The notes under the pieces: generated by a model
What the model was told of the DNA's origin: nothing
What the model saw: only the letters and a program-made list of their open reading frames with translations
Database searches by the model: none
Origin: Pelomonas sp046294815
GTDB lineage: Bacteria > Pseudomonadota > Gammaproteobacteria > Burkholderiales > Burkholderiaceae_C
Length of the DNA stretch: 64,000 bases
Assembly: GCA_046294815.1 (NCBI GenBank)
Contig: JBKBOJ010000002.1
Location: forward strand, 1 to 64,000
Reading direction: 5' to 3'
Position numbers and translations under genes: made by a program
Shown: positions 17,468 through 25,525 of the stretch, piece after piece
How positions within the stretch are numbered: the first letter of the stretch is position 1
Layout: the number at the start of each line of letters is the position of its first letter

Positions 17468-18949
17468 TCAGTGCCCCATCAGGATGTTGTCGGCGACGTC
17501 CTTGTCATGCACGCCGAACTTGTCGACCAAGGTGGCGCTGGCCTGGTTGAGCCCGAGCACCTCCACCTCTACGCCCTTGCGGCGGAACTTGAGCACCACC
17601 TTGTCCAGTGCGCTCACGGCCGTGATGTCCCAGAAGTGGGCATGCGTCAGGTCAATGCGGACCTTGCGCACAGCGGCATCGAAATCAAACGCATCGACAA
17701 ACCGCTCGGCCGACGCGAAGAAAACCTGGCCGTAAATCTCATAGCTGCGCGTCTGCCCCTCGTCCTCGGACTTCACCTCAATGAGCAGAATCTGAGCGAT
17801 CTTGTGGGCGAAGAAGAAACCCGACAACAACACGCCGGTCAGCACGCCGCGCGCCAGGTCATGGGTGTAGACCGTGACGGCCACCGTTGCCAGCATGACG
17901 AAGCTCGAACTTTTCGGGTGCTCCCGCAGGTTCCTGAACGAAGCCCAGTTGAAGGTGCCGATGGACACCATCACCATCACCGCGACGAGCGCGGCCATCG
18001 GAATCTGCTTGACCCAGTCGCCCAGGAACACGACCAGGATCAGCAGCAGCACCCCCGCGACCAGCGTAGACAGGCGCGTCCGACCACCCGACTTCACGTT
18101 GATGACGGACTGGCCAATCATGGCGCAGCCCGCCATGCCGCCGATGAAACCGGTGGCGATGTTGGCGATGCCCTGCCCCACGCACTCACGGTTCTTGTTG
18201 CTCTTGGTGTCGGTCATCTCGTCCACGATGGTGGCCGTCATCAGTGACTCCAAGAGACCAACCACCATCAGCGTGACCGAGTAAGGCAGGATGATGCGCA
18301 ACGTCTCCCAATTGAGCGGCACGTCCGGCAAGACGAAGACCGGCAAGCTGCTGGGCAACTCACCCATGTCACCCACCTTGCGGATGTCCAGGCCGAGGTA
18401 GATGGACACGCCGGTGAGCACAACGATGGCGACGAGCGGCGATGGCACGGCCTTGGTGACGTAGGGCAGCCCGTAGATGATGGCCAGGCCGGCGGCCGTC
18501 ATCGCATAGACCTGCCAGCTCACATTCGTCAGCTCGGGCAACTGAGCCAGGAAGATGAGGATGGCCAGCGCGTTGACGAAGCCGGTCACCACCGAGCGGG
18601 AGACGAAGCGCATCAAGGCGCCCAGCTTGGCCCAGCCGGCGAGGATCTGCAGCACGCCGGTCAGCACTGTGGCGGCGAGCAGGTATTGCAGGCCATGCTC
18701 CTTGACCAGCGAGGCGATCACCAGCGCCATGGCGCCAGTGGCCGCCGAAATCATGCCCGGGCGCCCACCTGCGAAGGCAATGATGGTGGCGATGGAAAAC
18801 GAGGCATACAGGCCAACCTTCGGGTCCACCCCCGCGATGATGGAAAAAGCGATGGCTTCGGGAATCAGGGCCAGTGCAACCACCAGGCCGGCGAGCACAT
18901 CGTTGCGGACATTGGAAAACCAGTCCAGCTTCAGAGATTGGAGCGACAT
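17468..18949 (-). CDS. SulP-family anion transporter with STAS domain
   Basis: A 493-residue inner-membrane transporter. The SulP/SLC26 signature region begins DVLAGLVVALALIPEAIAF near residue 15 and continues with GLYASF and the glycine-rich core SAATGAMALVIASL. About eleven hydrophobic segments are followed by a soluble STAS domain from about residue 385 (YEIYGQVFFASAERFVDAF...THAHFWDITAVSALD). The substrate may be sulfate, bicarbonate or another anion; sequence alone cannot tell. The start at 18949 (MSLQSLKLDWFSNVRND) was preferred over an ATG seven codons earlier because SulP homology begins there. It is convergent with tRNA-Arg. Confidence 0.9.
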   Translation of the reverse strand: MSLQSLKLDWFSNVRNDVLAGLVVALALIPEAIAFSIIAGVDPKVGLYASFSIATIIAFAGGRPGMISAATGAMALVIASLVKEHGLQYLLAATVLTGVLQILAGWAKLGALMRFVSRSVVTGFVNALAILIFLAQLPELTNVSWQVYAMTAAGLAIIYGLPYVTKAVPSPLVAIVVLTGVSIYLGLDIRKVGDMGELPSSLPVFVLPDVPLNWETLRIILPYSVTLMVVGLLESLMTATIVDEMTDTKSNKNRECVGQGIANIATGFIGGMAGCAMIGQSVINVKSGGRTRLSTLVAGVLLLILVVFLGDWVKQIPMAALVAVMVMVSIGTFNWASFRNLREHPKSSSFVMLATVAVTVYTHDLARGVLTGVLLSGFFFAHKIAQILLIEVKSEDEGQTRSYEIYGQVFFASAERFVDAFDFDAAVRKVRIDLTHAHFWDITAVSALDKVVLKFRRKGVEVEVLGLNQASATLVDKFGVHDKDVADNILMGH

Positions 18950-19386
18950 AGGGACAGGGGGCCGGCGCAAACGCGCGGCCCGTATTCAAAGTGGAGACAG
19001 ACCAGAGATCGCGCCTGGCGGACAAGCAGGCGCAAGCATCGACGCAGGGCGAGGAGCCCGTGCTGCTTTAAGGTGGCGTGACCGAGCAGAAATAGCCGCG
19101 TGGCAACCCCGAGCCTCGGCAGTTCACCGACTGATCTTGTTGAGGTTGCGCGTGTCGGGGCATCGCTCAATTTTATCGCAGGCGGTCTCGCGACCTTCGG
19201 CGCGATGCAGGGCATGCGCCAGCTGGGGCAACAGCCCGTGCGCATGGACAACACCGGCCTGCAAGCCACGCTGGGCCACGAGCCGCCCACGCCACTGGAC
19301 GAGGCGACGCTGCGTGTCCTGGCCTGCCTGCCGCCGGCACGGGGCGCTCGCGATAATCGCGCCAACCCCTTTGCACCGACCGCCCC
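18950..19386. other. 437-base region without a confident gene
   Basis: This stretch separates the divergent SulP and Anbu genes and must hold both promoters. Bases 18950-19100 have lower GC and no recognisable gene. From 19100 to 19390 the plus strand has an open frame with high third-position GC (for example MRQLGQQPVRMDNTGLQATL) that looks partly coding but matches no family I know; it overlaps the Anbu start. A GATAAT hexamer near 19352 is a plausible -10 box for the Anbu gene, about 30 bases before its ATG. Confidence 0.4.
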
Positions 19387-20130
19387 ATGACCTACTGCGT
19401 CGCGATGCGCCTGCGCGCCGGCCTGCTGTTCGCCTCCGACACCCGCACCAACGCCGGCGTGGACCACGTTGCCAGCTTCCGCAAGATGTACCAGTTCCAG
19501 ATCCCGCACCAGCGCGAGATCGTGGTGCTGACCGCGGGCAACCTGGCCACGACGCAATCGGTGATGTCGCTGCTCAACGCGCGGCTGCAGGGCGAGGGCG
19601 AACATCTGCTCAACGTGCCGAGCCTGTACGACGCGGCCGTGCTGCTCGGCCGCACGCTCAAGGAGGTCATCGCCCGCGACAGCGAGTCCGGCACGCTGAA
19701 CCCGCACGTGGACTTCGGCGCCAACTTCCTGCTGGGCGGCCAGATCCAGGGCGAAGGGCCGCGGCTGTTCCACATCTACCCGCAGGGCAACTTCATCGAG
19801 GCCACAGAGGACACGCCCTACTTCCAGATCGGCGAGAGCAAGTACGGCAAGCCCATCATCGACCGCGTCATCCGCTACGACACCACGGCGCTGGAAGAGG
19901 CGGCCAAGTGCACGCTGGTCAGCTTCGACTCCACGATCCAGTCCAACCTGTCGGTCGGGCTGCCCATCGACATGGTGATACTGCGCGCCAACCGGTTCGA
20001 GCAGGCCATGCAGCCGCCGCACCGCATCGAACGCGACGACCCCTACTTCCTGGCGCTGCGCAAGGGCTGGAGCGCCGGACTGCGCCGGGTCTTCGACGAG
20101 CTGCCCAACGCGCCGTGGTTCACCGCGTGA
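19387..20130 (+). CDS. Anbu-type bacterial proteasome homologue (proteasome-type protease)
   Basis: A 247-residue member of the Ntn-hydrolase proteasome/HslV superfamily, Anbu branch. The mature nucleophile is expected to be Thr2, exposed when the initiator Met is removed (MTYCVAMRL). The following GLLFASDTRTNAGVDH, LTAGNLATTQSVM and SFDSTIQSNLSVGLPIDMVI are typical of the family. Anbu forms ring-like assemblies, and its substrate is unsettled. In many genomes the gene stands with an alpha-E, an ATP-grasp and a transglutaminase gene; none of these is adjacent here. Its stop overlaps the next GTG start (GTGA). Confidence 0.93.
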   Translation: MTYCVAMRLRAGLLFASDTRTNAGVDHVASFRKMYQFQIPHQREIVVLTAGNLATTQSVMSLLNARLQGEGEHLLNVPSLYDAAVLLGRTLKEVIARDSESGTLNPHVDFGANFLLGGQIQGEGPRLFHIYPQGNFIEATEDTPYFQIGESKYGKPIIDRVIRYDTTALEEAAKCTLVSFDSTIQSNLSVGLPIDMVILRANRFEQAMQPPHRIERDDPYFLALRKGWSAGLRRVFDELPNAPWFTA

Positions 20131-21035
20131 GGCGCCAGCACGGCACGCACGAGCTGCCGCTCGAGCCCTGGGCCCATGCGTCGCCCGTGACGGGCACGAC
20201 GCTGCGCGGCTGGCGCACGCCGCCCAGTGGCCGCCCGCTGCTGCACTTCCTGCATGGCAACGGCTTCTGCGGCCGCGTGTACGAGCCCATGCTGCAGGTG
20301 CTGGCGCGCGACTTCGACCTGTGGCTGTGCGACGCGCCAGGCCATGGCGACAGCGACCCCATGCCCCGCTTCGCTGGCTGGAACCGCTGCGCCGACGCGG
20401 CGCTGGAGGCCTTGCAGGCCGGCCGCGCGGCCTATGGCGACGTGCCGCTGATGGCCGTGGGCCACAGCTTCGGCGGCGTACAGACCGCGCTGCTGCTGGG
20501 CCAGCCAGGCCAGCCGTTCAGCCGCGCGGTGCTGTTGGACCCGGTGCTGTTTCCGCCTCCCATGCTGCTGGCCGCCCGGCTGCTGGGCCAGGCCGGCACG
20601 GGCTTGGTGAACCCGCTGGCACGCGCCACCCGGCGCCGCCGCCGCGCATGGCCCGGCCGCGAGCAGGCCCGCGAGGCCCTGCGCGGGCGCGGCACCTACC
20701 GCGGCTGGACCGAGGCCGCGCTGGACGCCTTCGTCACGCACGCGCTGCGCGTCGGCCCGGACGGCCAGGCGCAGCTCAAATGCACGCCGGAGCTGGAGTC
20801 GACCATCTTCAGCACCATGCCCGAGCGGCTGTGGAGCCGGCTGCGCCGCATCCAGGTGCCGACACTGATCCTGCACGGCCGCGACACCATGCCCTTCGTG
20901 CAGGCCGGCGCCGCACGGGCACACCGGCACAACCCGTCGCACGTCCATGTGCAGGTGACGGCCGGCGGCCACTGCTTCATGCAGGAAGACCCCGCCGACG
21001 CTGCAGCCCGCGTGCGCGCCCACCTGCTGGGCTGA
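20127..21035 (+). CDS. Alpha/beta hydrolase coupled to the Anbu gene
   Basis: A 302-residue alpha/beta hydrolase starting at GTG 20127, which shares four bases with the Anbu stop; no ATG further in gives a complete fold. Marks are LLHFLHGNGFCGRVYEPML (oxyanion HG), LCDAPGHGDSD, the nucleophile elbow VGHSFGGVQTALLL, LHGRDTMPFV for the acid and TAGGHCFMQEDP for the catalytic His. The lid region around residue 175 is unusually Arg-rich (ATRRRRRAWPGREQ). Substrate unknown. The overlap implies co-translation with the protease homologue. Confidence 0.85.
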   Translation: MRRQHGTHELPLEPWAHASPVTGTTLRGWRTPPSGRPLLHFLHGNGFCGRVYEPMLQVLARDFDLWLCDAPGHGDSDPMPRFAGWNRCADAALEALQAGRAAYGDVPLMAVGHSFGGVQTALLLGQPGQPFSRAVLLDPVLFPPPMLLAARLLGQAGTGLVNPLARATRRRRRAWPGREQAREALRGRGTYRGWTEAALDAFVTHALRVGPDGQAQLKCTPELESTIFSTMPERLWSRLRRIQVPTLILHGRDTMPFVQAGAARAHRHNPSHVHVQVTAGGHCFMQEDPADAAARVRAHLLG

Positions 21036-21045
21036 GGCCTCAGCG

Positions 21046-21918
21046 TCAGTCCGCCAGGGGGCCGAGCACCCGCATGGAGTAATCCACAGCGCGCACGTCC
21101 TTGGTCAGCCGGCCAATTGAAATGCGGTCCACGCCCGTGGCTGCAATCCAGCGCAGCTGGTCCAGCGCCACGCCGCCCGACACCTCCAGCAGCGCACGCC
21201 CCCCATTGACCGCCACGGCCTCGCGCATCTGCGCCTCGCTGAAGTTGTCCAGCAGCACGCTGACCGCGCCGGCCTCCAGCGCCTCACGCAGTTGCTCGAT
21301 GGTCTCCACCTCGACCTGGATGTCCACGCCCGCGTTCAGCGCCTGGGCCGCCCGCAGCGCCGCGCCGACGCCACCCGCGGCGGCGATGTGGTTCTCCTTG
21401 ATCAGGATGCCGGCGTACAGCGCCAGCCGCTGGTTCTGCCCGCCGCCCACGCGCACCGCGTACTTCTGCGCCTGGCGCAGGCCCGGGATGGTCTTGCGCG
21501 TGTCCAGGATGGCGCAGCCGCGCGGGTTGGTGCTGGCGCCCGCCACCGCGTCCACATAGGCGCGCGTGATGGTGGCCGTGCCGGACAGCAACTGCAGAAA
21601 GTTCAGCGCCGGCCGCTCGGCCGACAGCAGCAGACGGCCATCGGCCTCGATGCGGCAGACCAGCGTGTCGGCGCTCATCGCGGCGCCCTCGTCATACAGC
21701 CACTCGATGCGCGCCGTCGGGTCCAGCGCGGCGAACACGCCGTCGAACCAGTCACGCCCGCACAGCACGGCCTGCTCGCGCACGCGCACCTGCGCGGCCA
21801 CACGCCGCCCGGCAGGCACAAGCTGGGCCGTCCAGTCACAGCGCCCGATATCCTCGGCCAGCGCATCGCGGATGTTGCGCGCGCGGGCCTCTTCCAGCGT
21901 CTCTTCCTGAAACATCAT
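21046..21918 (-). CDS. nadC: Nicotinate-nucleotide pyrophosphorylase (carboxylating)
   Basis: A 290-residue quinolinate phosphoribosyltransferase, the step of de novo NAD synthesis that makes nicotinate mononucleotide from quinolinate and PRPP. Family marks are SAERPALNFLQLLSGTAT, LDTRKTIPGLRQAQKYAVR with the PRPP/quinolinate-binding basic residues, GGGQNQRLALYAGILIKENH and VEVETIEQL. Two ATGs in tandem begin the frame (21918 and 21915). The first overlaps the FAH-family stop as ATGA, so the two genes form an operon. nadA and nadB are not nearby. Confidence 0.96.
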   Translation of the reverse strand: MMFQEETLEEARARNIRDALAEDIGRCDWTAQLVPAGRRVAAQVRVREQAVLCGRDWFDGVFAALDPTARIEWLYDEGAAMSADTLVCRIEADGRLLLSAERPALNFLQLLSGTATITRAYVDAVAGASTNPRGCAILDTRKTIPGLRQAQKYAVRVGGGQNQRLALYAGILIKENHIAAAGGVGAALRAAQALNAGVDIQVEVETIEQLREALEAGAVSVLLDNFSEAQMREAVAVNGGRALLEVSGGVALDQLRWIAATGVDRISIGRLTKDVRAVDYSMRVLGPLAD

Positions 21919-22613
21919 TCGGCCGGCCCAATGGTCAACGAAATCTCACCCACGCCCTCGATGCGCCCCTGCAGCACATCGCCCGGCAGCACGGCGCCCA
22001 CGCCGGCCGGCGTGCCGGTGTAGATCAGGTCGCCCGGGTGCAGGTGGTAGAGCTGCGACAGATTGGCCACGATCTCGGCCTGGCGCCAGATCATGTCGGC
22101 CAGGTCGCCGCGCTGCTTTTCCACGCCGTTGACGGCCAGCACGATCGCGCCGCGCTCCAACAGGCCCACCTCGGATACGCGCACGATCTCGCCCAGGATG
22201 GCCGATTGGTCGAAGCCCTTGGCCGTGTCCCAGGGCTTGCCGGCCGCCTTGGCGGCGGCCTGCAAGTCGCGCCGCGTCATGTCCAGGCCCGGCGCATAGC
22301 CCCAAATCGCCGCGCGCGCGGCGTCCGGCGCCACCTTGAACACCGGCGCGCCGATCGCGATGACCAGTTCCATCTCGTACTGGTAGTTCTGCGTCTGGCT
22401 CGGGTAGGGCACCGTGGCGCCGGAGAGCGTCAGCGCGGTCGCCGGCTTGGTGAAGTAGAACGGCGGCTCGCGCGTCGGGTCATGGCCCATCTCGCGGGCA
22501 TGATCGGCATAGTTGCGGCCGACGCAGAAGATGCGTCGCACCGCATAGCGCGCGTGCGTGCCGCGCACGGGCGCGCTGGGAATCTCCGGCGGAGGGAAGA
22601 CGTAATTGCTCAT
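21915..22613 (-). CDS. Fumarylacetoacetate hydrolase (FAH) family protein
   Basis: A 232-residue single-domain member of the FAH family, which contains fumarylpyruvate hydrolases, isomerases and oxaloacetate decarboxylases. The core motif is RIFCVGRNYADHAREMG. The metal ligands lie in the YEMELVIAIG region (Glu-x-Glu) with the later Asp in GYAPGLDMTRRD, and GDLIYTGTPAGVG is strongly conserved. The exact reaction is open. Its ATG overlaps the divergent rlpA ATG by two bases within CATG, which is unusual. It is followed by nadC with a 4-base overlap. Confidence 0.9.
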   Translation of the reverse strand: MSNYVFPPPEIPSAPVRGTHARYAVRRIFCVGRNYADHAREMGHDPTREPPFYFTKPATALTLSGATVPYPSQTQNYQYEMELVIAIGAPVFKVAPDAARAAIWGYAPGLDMTRRDLQAAAKAAGKPWDTAKGFDQSAILGEIVRVSEVGLLERGAIVLAVNGVEKQRGDLADMIWRQAEIVANLSQLYHLHPGDLIYTGTPAGVGAVLPGDVLQGRIEGVGEISLTIGPAE

Positions 22614-23511
22614 GACAGGCAACAGCCGACTGGAACGAAGCGCGCAGCATACTGGGCTGCTCCTGCTGCTGGGGGCGCTGGTGCTGCTGAGCGGCTGTGC
22701 GACACGGCCTGTCAGCAGCGAGCGAGACGGCCCGGAGGCCAACCCGCCGCCCAACCTCGCCAGCGTGCCCGATGCCGTGCCACGGCTGGAGGCCATCCGC
22801 ATCGGTGGGCCCAACAAGCCCTATGAGGTGCTGGGCGAACGCTACCAGCCGCTGACCGGCGACGTGCCCTATGCCGAGCGCGGCTTGGCCTCCTGGTACG
22901 GCAAGAAGTTCCACGGCCGGCCCACGGCCAGCGGCGAGGTCTACAACATGTACGCCATGACGGCCGCGCACCCCACGCTGCCCATCCCCAGCTATGCGCG
23001 CGTGCGCAACCTGGCCAACGGCCGTGAGGTCATCGTGCGCGTGAACGACCGCGGCCCCTTCCACCGCGGCCGCATCATCGACCTCAGCTACACCGCCGCG
23101 CTGAAGCTGGACCTGCTGCGCGGCGTGGCACCGGTGGAAGTGCGGCGCATCACCCATGCCGAGATCCGCGCCGGCAGCTGGCAGCAGCCGGCCGACGAAC
23201 CCACGCCGGTATTCGTGCCCGACGCCGCGCCCGGCGCGCCGCAGCGCGACACCACCGCCAGCATCGCGAGCGCGGCTGCTGGCGTGTGGCTGCAGTTCGG
23301 CGCGTTTGCCAGGCTGGACGCCGCCGAGGCGCTGCGCCAGCGCGTCGCCGAGGCCGACCTCGGCCTGCTGCCGCTGCTGACCATCGTGCGCGAAGCCGGC
23401 CTGCACCGGCTGCGCGCCGGGCCCTTCCCCAGTGTGGACGAAGCCCGCGCGGTCGCCGCGCGCTTGCGCGAGGACGGCGGCGTGGAGTCCTCGCTGGTCG
23501 AGAAGCGCTGA
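22612..23511 (+). CDS. rlpA: RlpA-family septal-ring lipoprotein (lytic transglycosylase type) with SPOR domain
   Basis: A 299-residue outer-membrane lipoprotein. The signal peptide ends in lipobox LLSGC, with the lipidated Cys at about residue 28. The RlpA double-psi beta-barrel covers about residues 85-175 (GLASWYGKKFHGRPTASGE, with HPTLPIPSYARV and VNDRGPFHRGRIIDLS containing the catalytic Asp/His set). A C-terminal SPOR domain (GVWLQFGAFARLDAAEAL) binds denuded septal glycan. The start codon is fixed by the signal peptide; a TTG two codons upstream is the only alternative. Its start overlaps that of the divergent FAH gene. Confidence 0.92.
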   Translation: MTGNSRLERSAQHTGLLLLLGALVLLSGCATRPVSSERDGPEANPPPNLASVPDAVPRLEAIRIGGPNKPYEVLGERYQPLTGDVPYAERGLASWYGKKFHGRPTASGEVYNMYAMTAAHPTLPIPSYARVRNLANGREVIVRVNDRGPFHRGRIIDLSYTAALKLDLLRGVAPVEVRRITHAEIRAGSWQQPADEPTPVFVPDAAPGAPQRDTTASIASAAAGVWLQFGAFARLDAAEALRQRVAEADLGLLPLLTIVREAGLHRLRAGPFPSVDEARAVAARLREDGGVESSLVEKR

Positions 23512-23530
23512 CCCAACTGCCGTTTCTCGG

Positions 23531-24796
23531 TCAAGTCGTCGCCGTCGCGGTCGGCGGCGCCAGCCGCAGCAGCACGGCAAAGCCCTGCGGGCTGTCGGGC
23601 AGCGCCAGGTCGCCGCCATGCGCCAGCGCGACGCGCTGCGCCAGGCGCAGGCCCAGGCCCTGGTCGGCCGCGCCGGTGGCCAGGCGCTCGCGCAAGACCT
23701 GGCGCTGCGCCTCGGGCAGGCCCGTGCCGTCGTCGCGCAGCAGCAGGCTGCCAACCTCGGGCTGCTCCAGCCACAAGCGCGTGGCGCCGTGGCGCTGGGC
23801 GTTGTCGGCCAGGTTCAGCAGCGCGGCGGCCAGCAGCTCGGCGTCGGCATGCAGCGGGCAGGGCGGGCCGTCCTGCAGCTGCAGCGTGCCCAGCGGCAGG
23901 CCGGCCAGCAGCGTGCGCGCGTCCAGCGCCTGGCGCTGCAGCTCGGGCGTGCTGCGGAACAAGCGCAGCAGGGCCAGCAGCAGGTGCTGCAGGCGGCGGC
24001 TGGCCTCGCGCACGCGCTGCAGCCGCGGCTGGCCGGGCTGCTCCTTGAGCGCCACGGCCAGCTGCGCATCCATGCCGGCCAGCGGTGTGCGCAGCAGGTG
24101 CGCGACCTGGGCACTGAACTCGCGCTCCACGGCCAGGCGCTCGCCCAGCCGCTCGGCAAAGCGGCCCAGCGCCGCATGGATGGGCAGCAACTCGCGCCGC
24201 GCGGGCGGGCCCAGCTGCTCGGCCAGCCCGCGCGGATCGCTGTGCGCAGCGTCGAAGCCGGCCAGCCGTTCGGCCAGGCGCTGCAATGGCCGCAGCTCGC
24301 GCTGGACGTACCAGGCCAGCAGCGGCAGGCCCAACACGCCCAGCGCCAACGCAGCCAGCAGCGCATGGCCGCGCAGCTCGCGGCGCACCTCGTGGCGCTC
24401 GGCGCGGCTCTGGGCCACCACCAGCAGGCCGCGGCCGGCAGGCAGCGGCTGGCCGTACAGCCGCCAGCGCGCGTGCTCGGCAAAGCCGGCGGCGGGCTGC
24501 CAGTCGGCCGGCTCGGCGCCGGGGCTGCTGCGCGCGAGCCGCCCCTGGGCGTCGAACCAGGCCCAGGCAAAGCGCTGCGCCTCGGCGGGCGCGTCCGCGG
24601 GCGGCGCGGCGCTGTCCAGCAGCAGCGGCGCGAGCTGGGCCGCGGTGGCCTGCAGGCCGTCGTCCAGCAACTCGTCGACCTCCTCGCCCACGGTCCAGAC
24701 GGCCGCGGCCGTGACGCTGAGCGCGATCAGCAGGCTGCCCAGGCCGCTGACCCACAGCAGCCGCCGGGTGATCGAAGGCAGCGCCCGCTCAGTCAT
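23531..24796 (-). CDS. Sensor histidine kinase with atypical H-box
   Basis: A 421-residue membrane sensor kinase. One helix at about 12-34, a periplasmic sensor of about 110 residues and a second helix at about 143-163 are followed by the dimerisation domain and a HATPase domain (LLNLADNAQRHG for the N box, DDGTGLP for the G1 box, GLGLRLAQRVALAHGG). The phosphorylated His is about residue 233, in VAHLLRTPLAG; the Glu that normally follows the His (HELRTP) is replaced by Leu. The substitution may lower phosphatase or kinase activity. It overlaps its response regulator by eight bases. Confidence 0.9.
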   Translation of the reverse strand: MTERALPSITRRLLWVSGLGSLLIALSVTAAAVWTVGEEVDELLDDGLQATAAQLAPLLLDSAAPPADAPAEAQRFAWAWFDAQGRLARSSPGAEPADWQPAAGFAEHARWRLYGQPLPAGRGLLVVAQSRAERHEVRRELRGHALLAALALGVLGLPLLAWYVQRELRPLQRLAERLAGFDAAHSDPRGLAEQLGPPARRELLPIHAALGRFAERLGERLAVEREFSAQVAHLLRTPLAGMDAQLAVALKEQPGQPRLQRVREASRRLQHLLLALLRLFRSTPELQRQALDARTLLAGLPLGTLQLQDGPPCPLHADAELLAAALLNLADNAQRHGATRLWLEQPEVGSLLLRDDGTGLPEAQRQVLRERLATGAADQGLGLRLAQRVALAHGGDLALPDSPQGFAVLLRLAPPTATATT

Positions 24797-25463
24797 GGCC
24801 GCCGCCGCCCTGGACGCGGTAGCCCATGCCGCGGCGCGACTCGATGCTGTCGCGCCCCAGCTTGCGGCGCAGGTTGGCGACATGCACCTCCAGCGCATTG
24901 CTGCTGGCCGCCTCACCGCTGAAGCCGTGGATGAGCCGCTCCAGCAGGTCCTTGCTGACCCAACGGCCGGCGCGCAGGCCCAGCACCTCCAGCACGGCCC
25001 ATTCGCGCGCGGTCAACTCCACCGGCCGGCCGTCCACCCAGGCACGCCGGCCGGCCAGATCGGCCTGCACGCCCGGCCCCAGCGCCAGCCCTTGGGTGCC
25101 GCCCTGCTGGCGGCGCAGCAGCCTGCGCAGCCGGGCCGCCAGCTCCTCGGGCGCGAAGGGCTTGACGAGGTAGTCGTCGGCGCCAGCATCCAGCCCGTCG
25201 ATGCGGTCGGCCAGCTGGTCGCGGGCGGTCAGCAGCAGGGCCGGGGTCTGGCGGCCGGCGGCGCGCAGCTCGCCCAGCCACTGGCGGCCGGAGCCGTCGG
25301 GCAGCTGCCAGTCCAGCAGCCAGGCGTCGAAGGGCTCGCCCCGCAGCGTGGCGCGGGCCGTGGCCAGGTTGCGGCACCAGTCCACCACATGGCCTTCGGC
25401 GGCCAGGAAGTCGCGCAGGCCCTCGCCCAGCACGGGGTCGTCTTCGAGCAGCAGCAGCCTCAT
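24789..25463 (-). CDS. OmpR/PhoB-type response regulator
   Basis: A 224-residue regulator. The receiver domain has the acidic pair LLLEDDP, the phospho-acceptor Asp in AWLLDWQLPDG, the conserved Thr in LLLTARDQ and the Lys of DYLVKPFAPEEL. The C-terminal winged-helix domain ends NALEVHVANLRRKLG...RRGMGYRV. It is paired with the downstream kinase through an 8-base overlap and is divergent from a PAP2 phosphatase gene, the likely target. On the minus strand a TACGGT hexamer ends seven bases before its ATG. Confidence 0.93.
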   Translation of the reverse strand: MRLLLLEDDPVLGEGLRDFLAAEGHVVDWCRNLATARATLRGEPFDAWLLDWQLPDGSGRQWLGELRAAGRQTPALLLTARDQLADRIDGLDAGADDYLVKPFAPEELAARLRRLLRRQQGGTQGLALGPGVQADLAGRRAWVDGRPVELTAREWAVLEVLGLRAGRWVSKDLLERLIHGFSGEAASSNALEVHVANLRRKLGRDSIESRRGMGYRVQGGGGHD

Positions 25464-25470
25464 AGGCGGC

Positions 25471-25476
25471 ACCGTA
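25471..25476 (-). promoter_or_regulatory. -10-like hexamer next to the response-regulator start
   Basis: On the minus strand TACGGT ends seven bases before the ATG at 25463. This is another instance of the hexamer-next-to-ATG pattern. Confidence 0.3.
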
Positions 25477-25511
25477 GCACAGCGCTTCAGCCTGGCTTCA
25501 GCAACAGCCTC

Positions 25512-25517
25512 TGCAAT
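25512..25517 (+). promoter_or_regulatory. -10-like hexamer next to the PAP2 gene start
   Basis: TGCAAT ends eight bases before the ATG at 25526, in the 62-base divergent region shared with the response regulator. Confidence 0.3.
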
Positions 25518-25525
25518 CCCGCACC

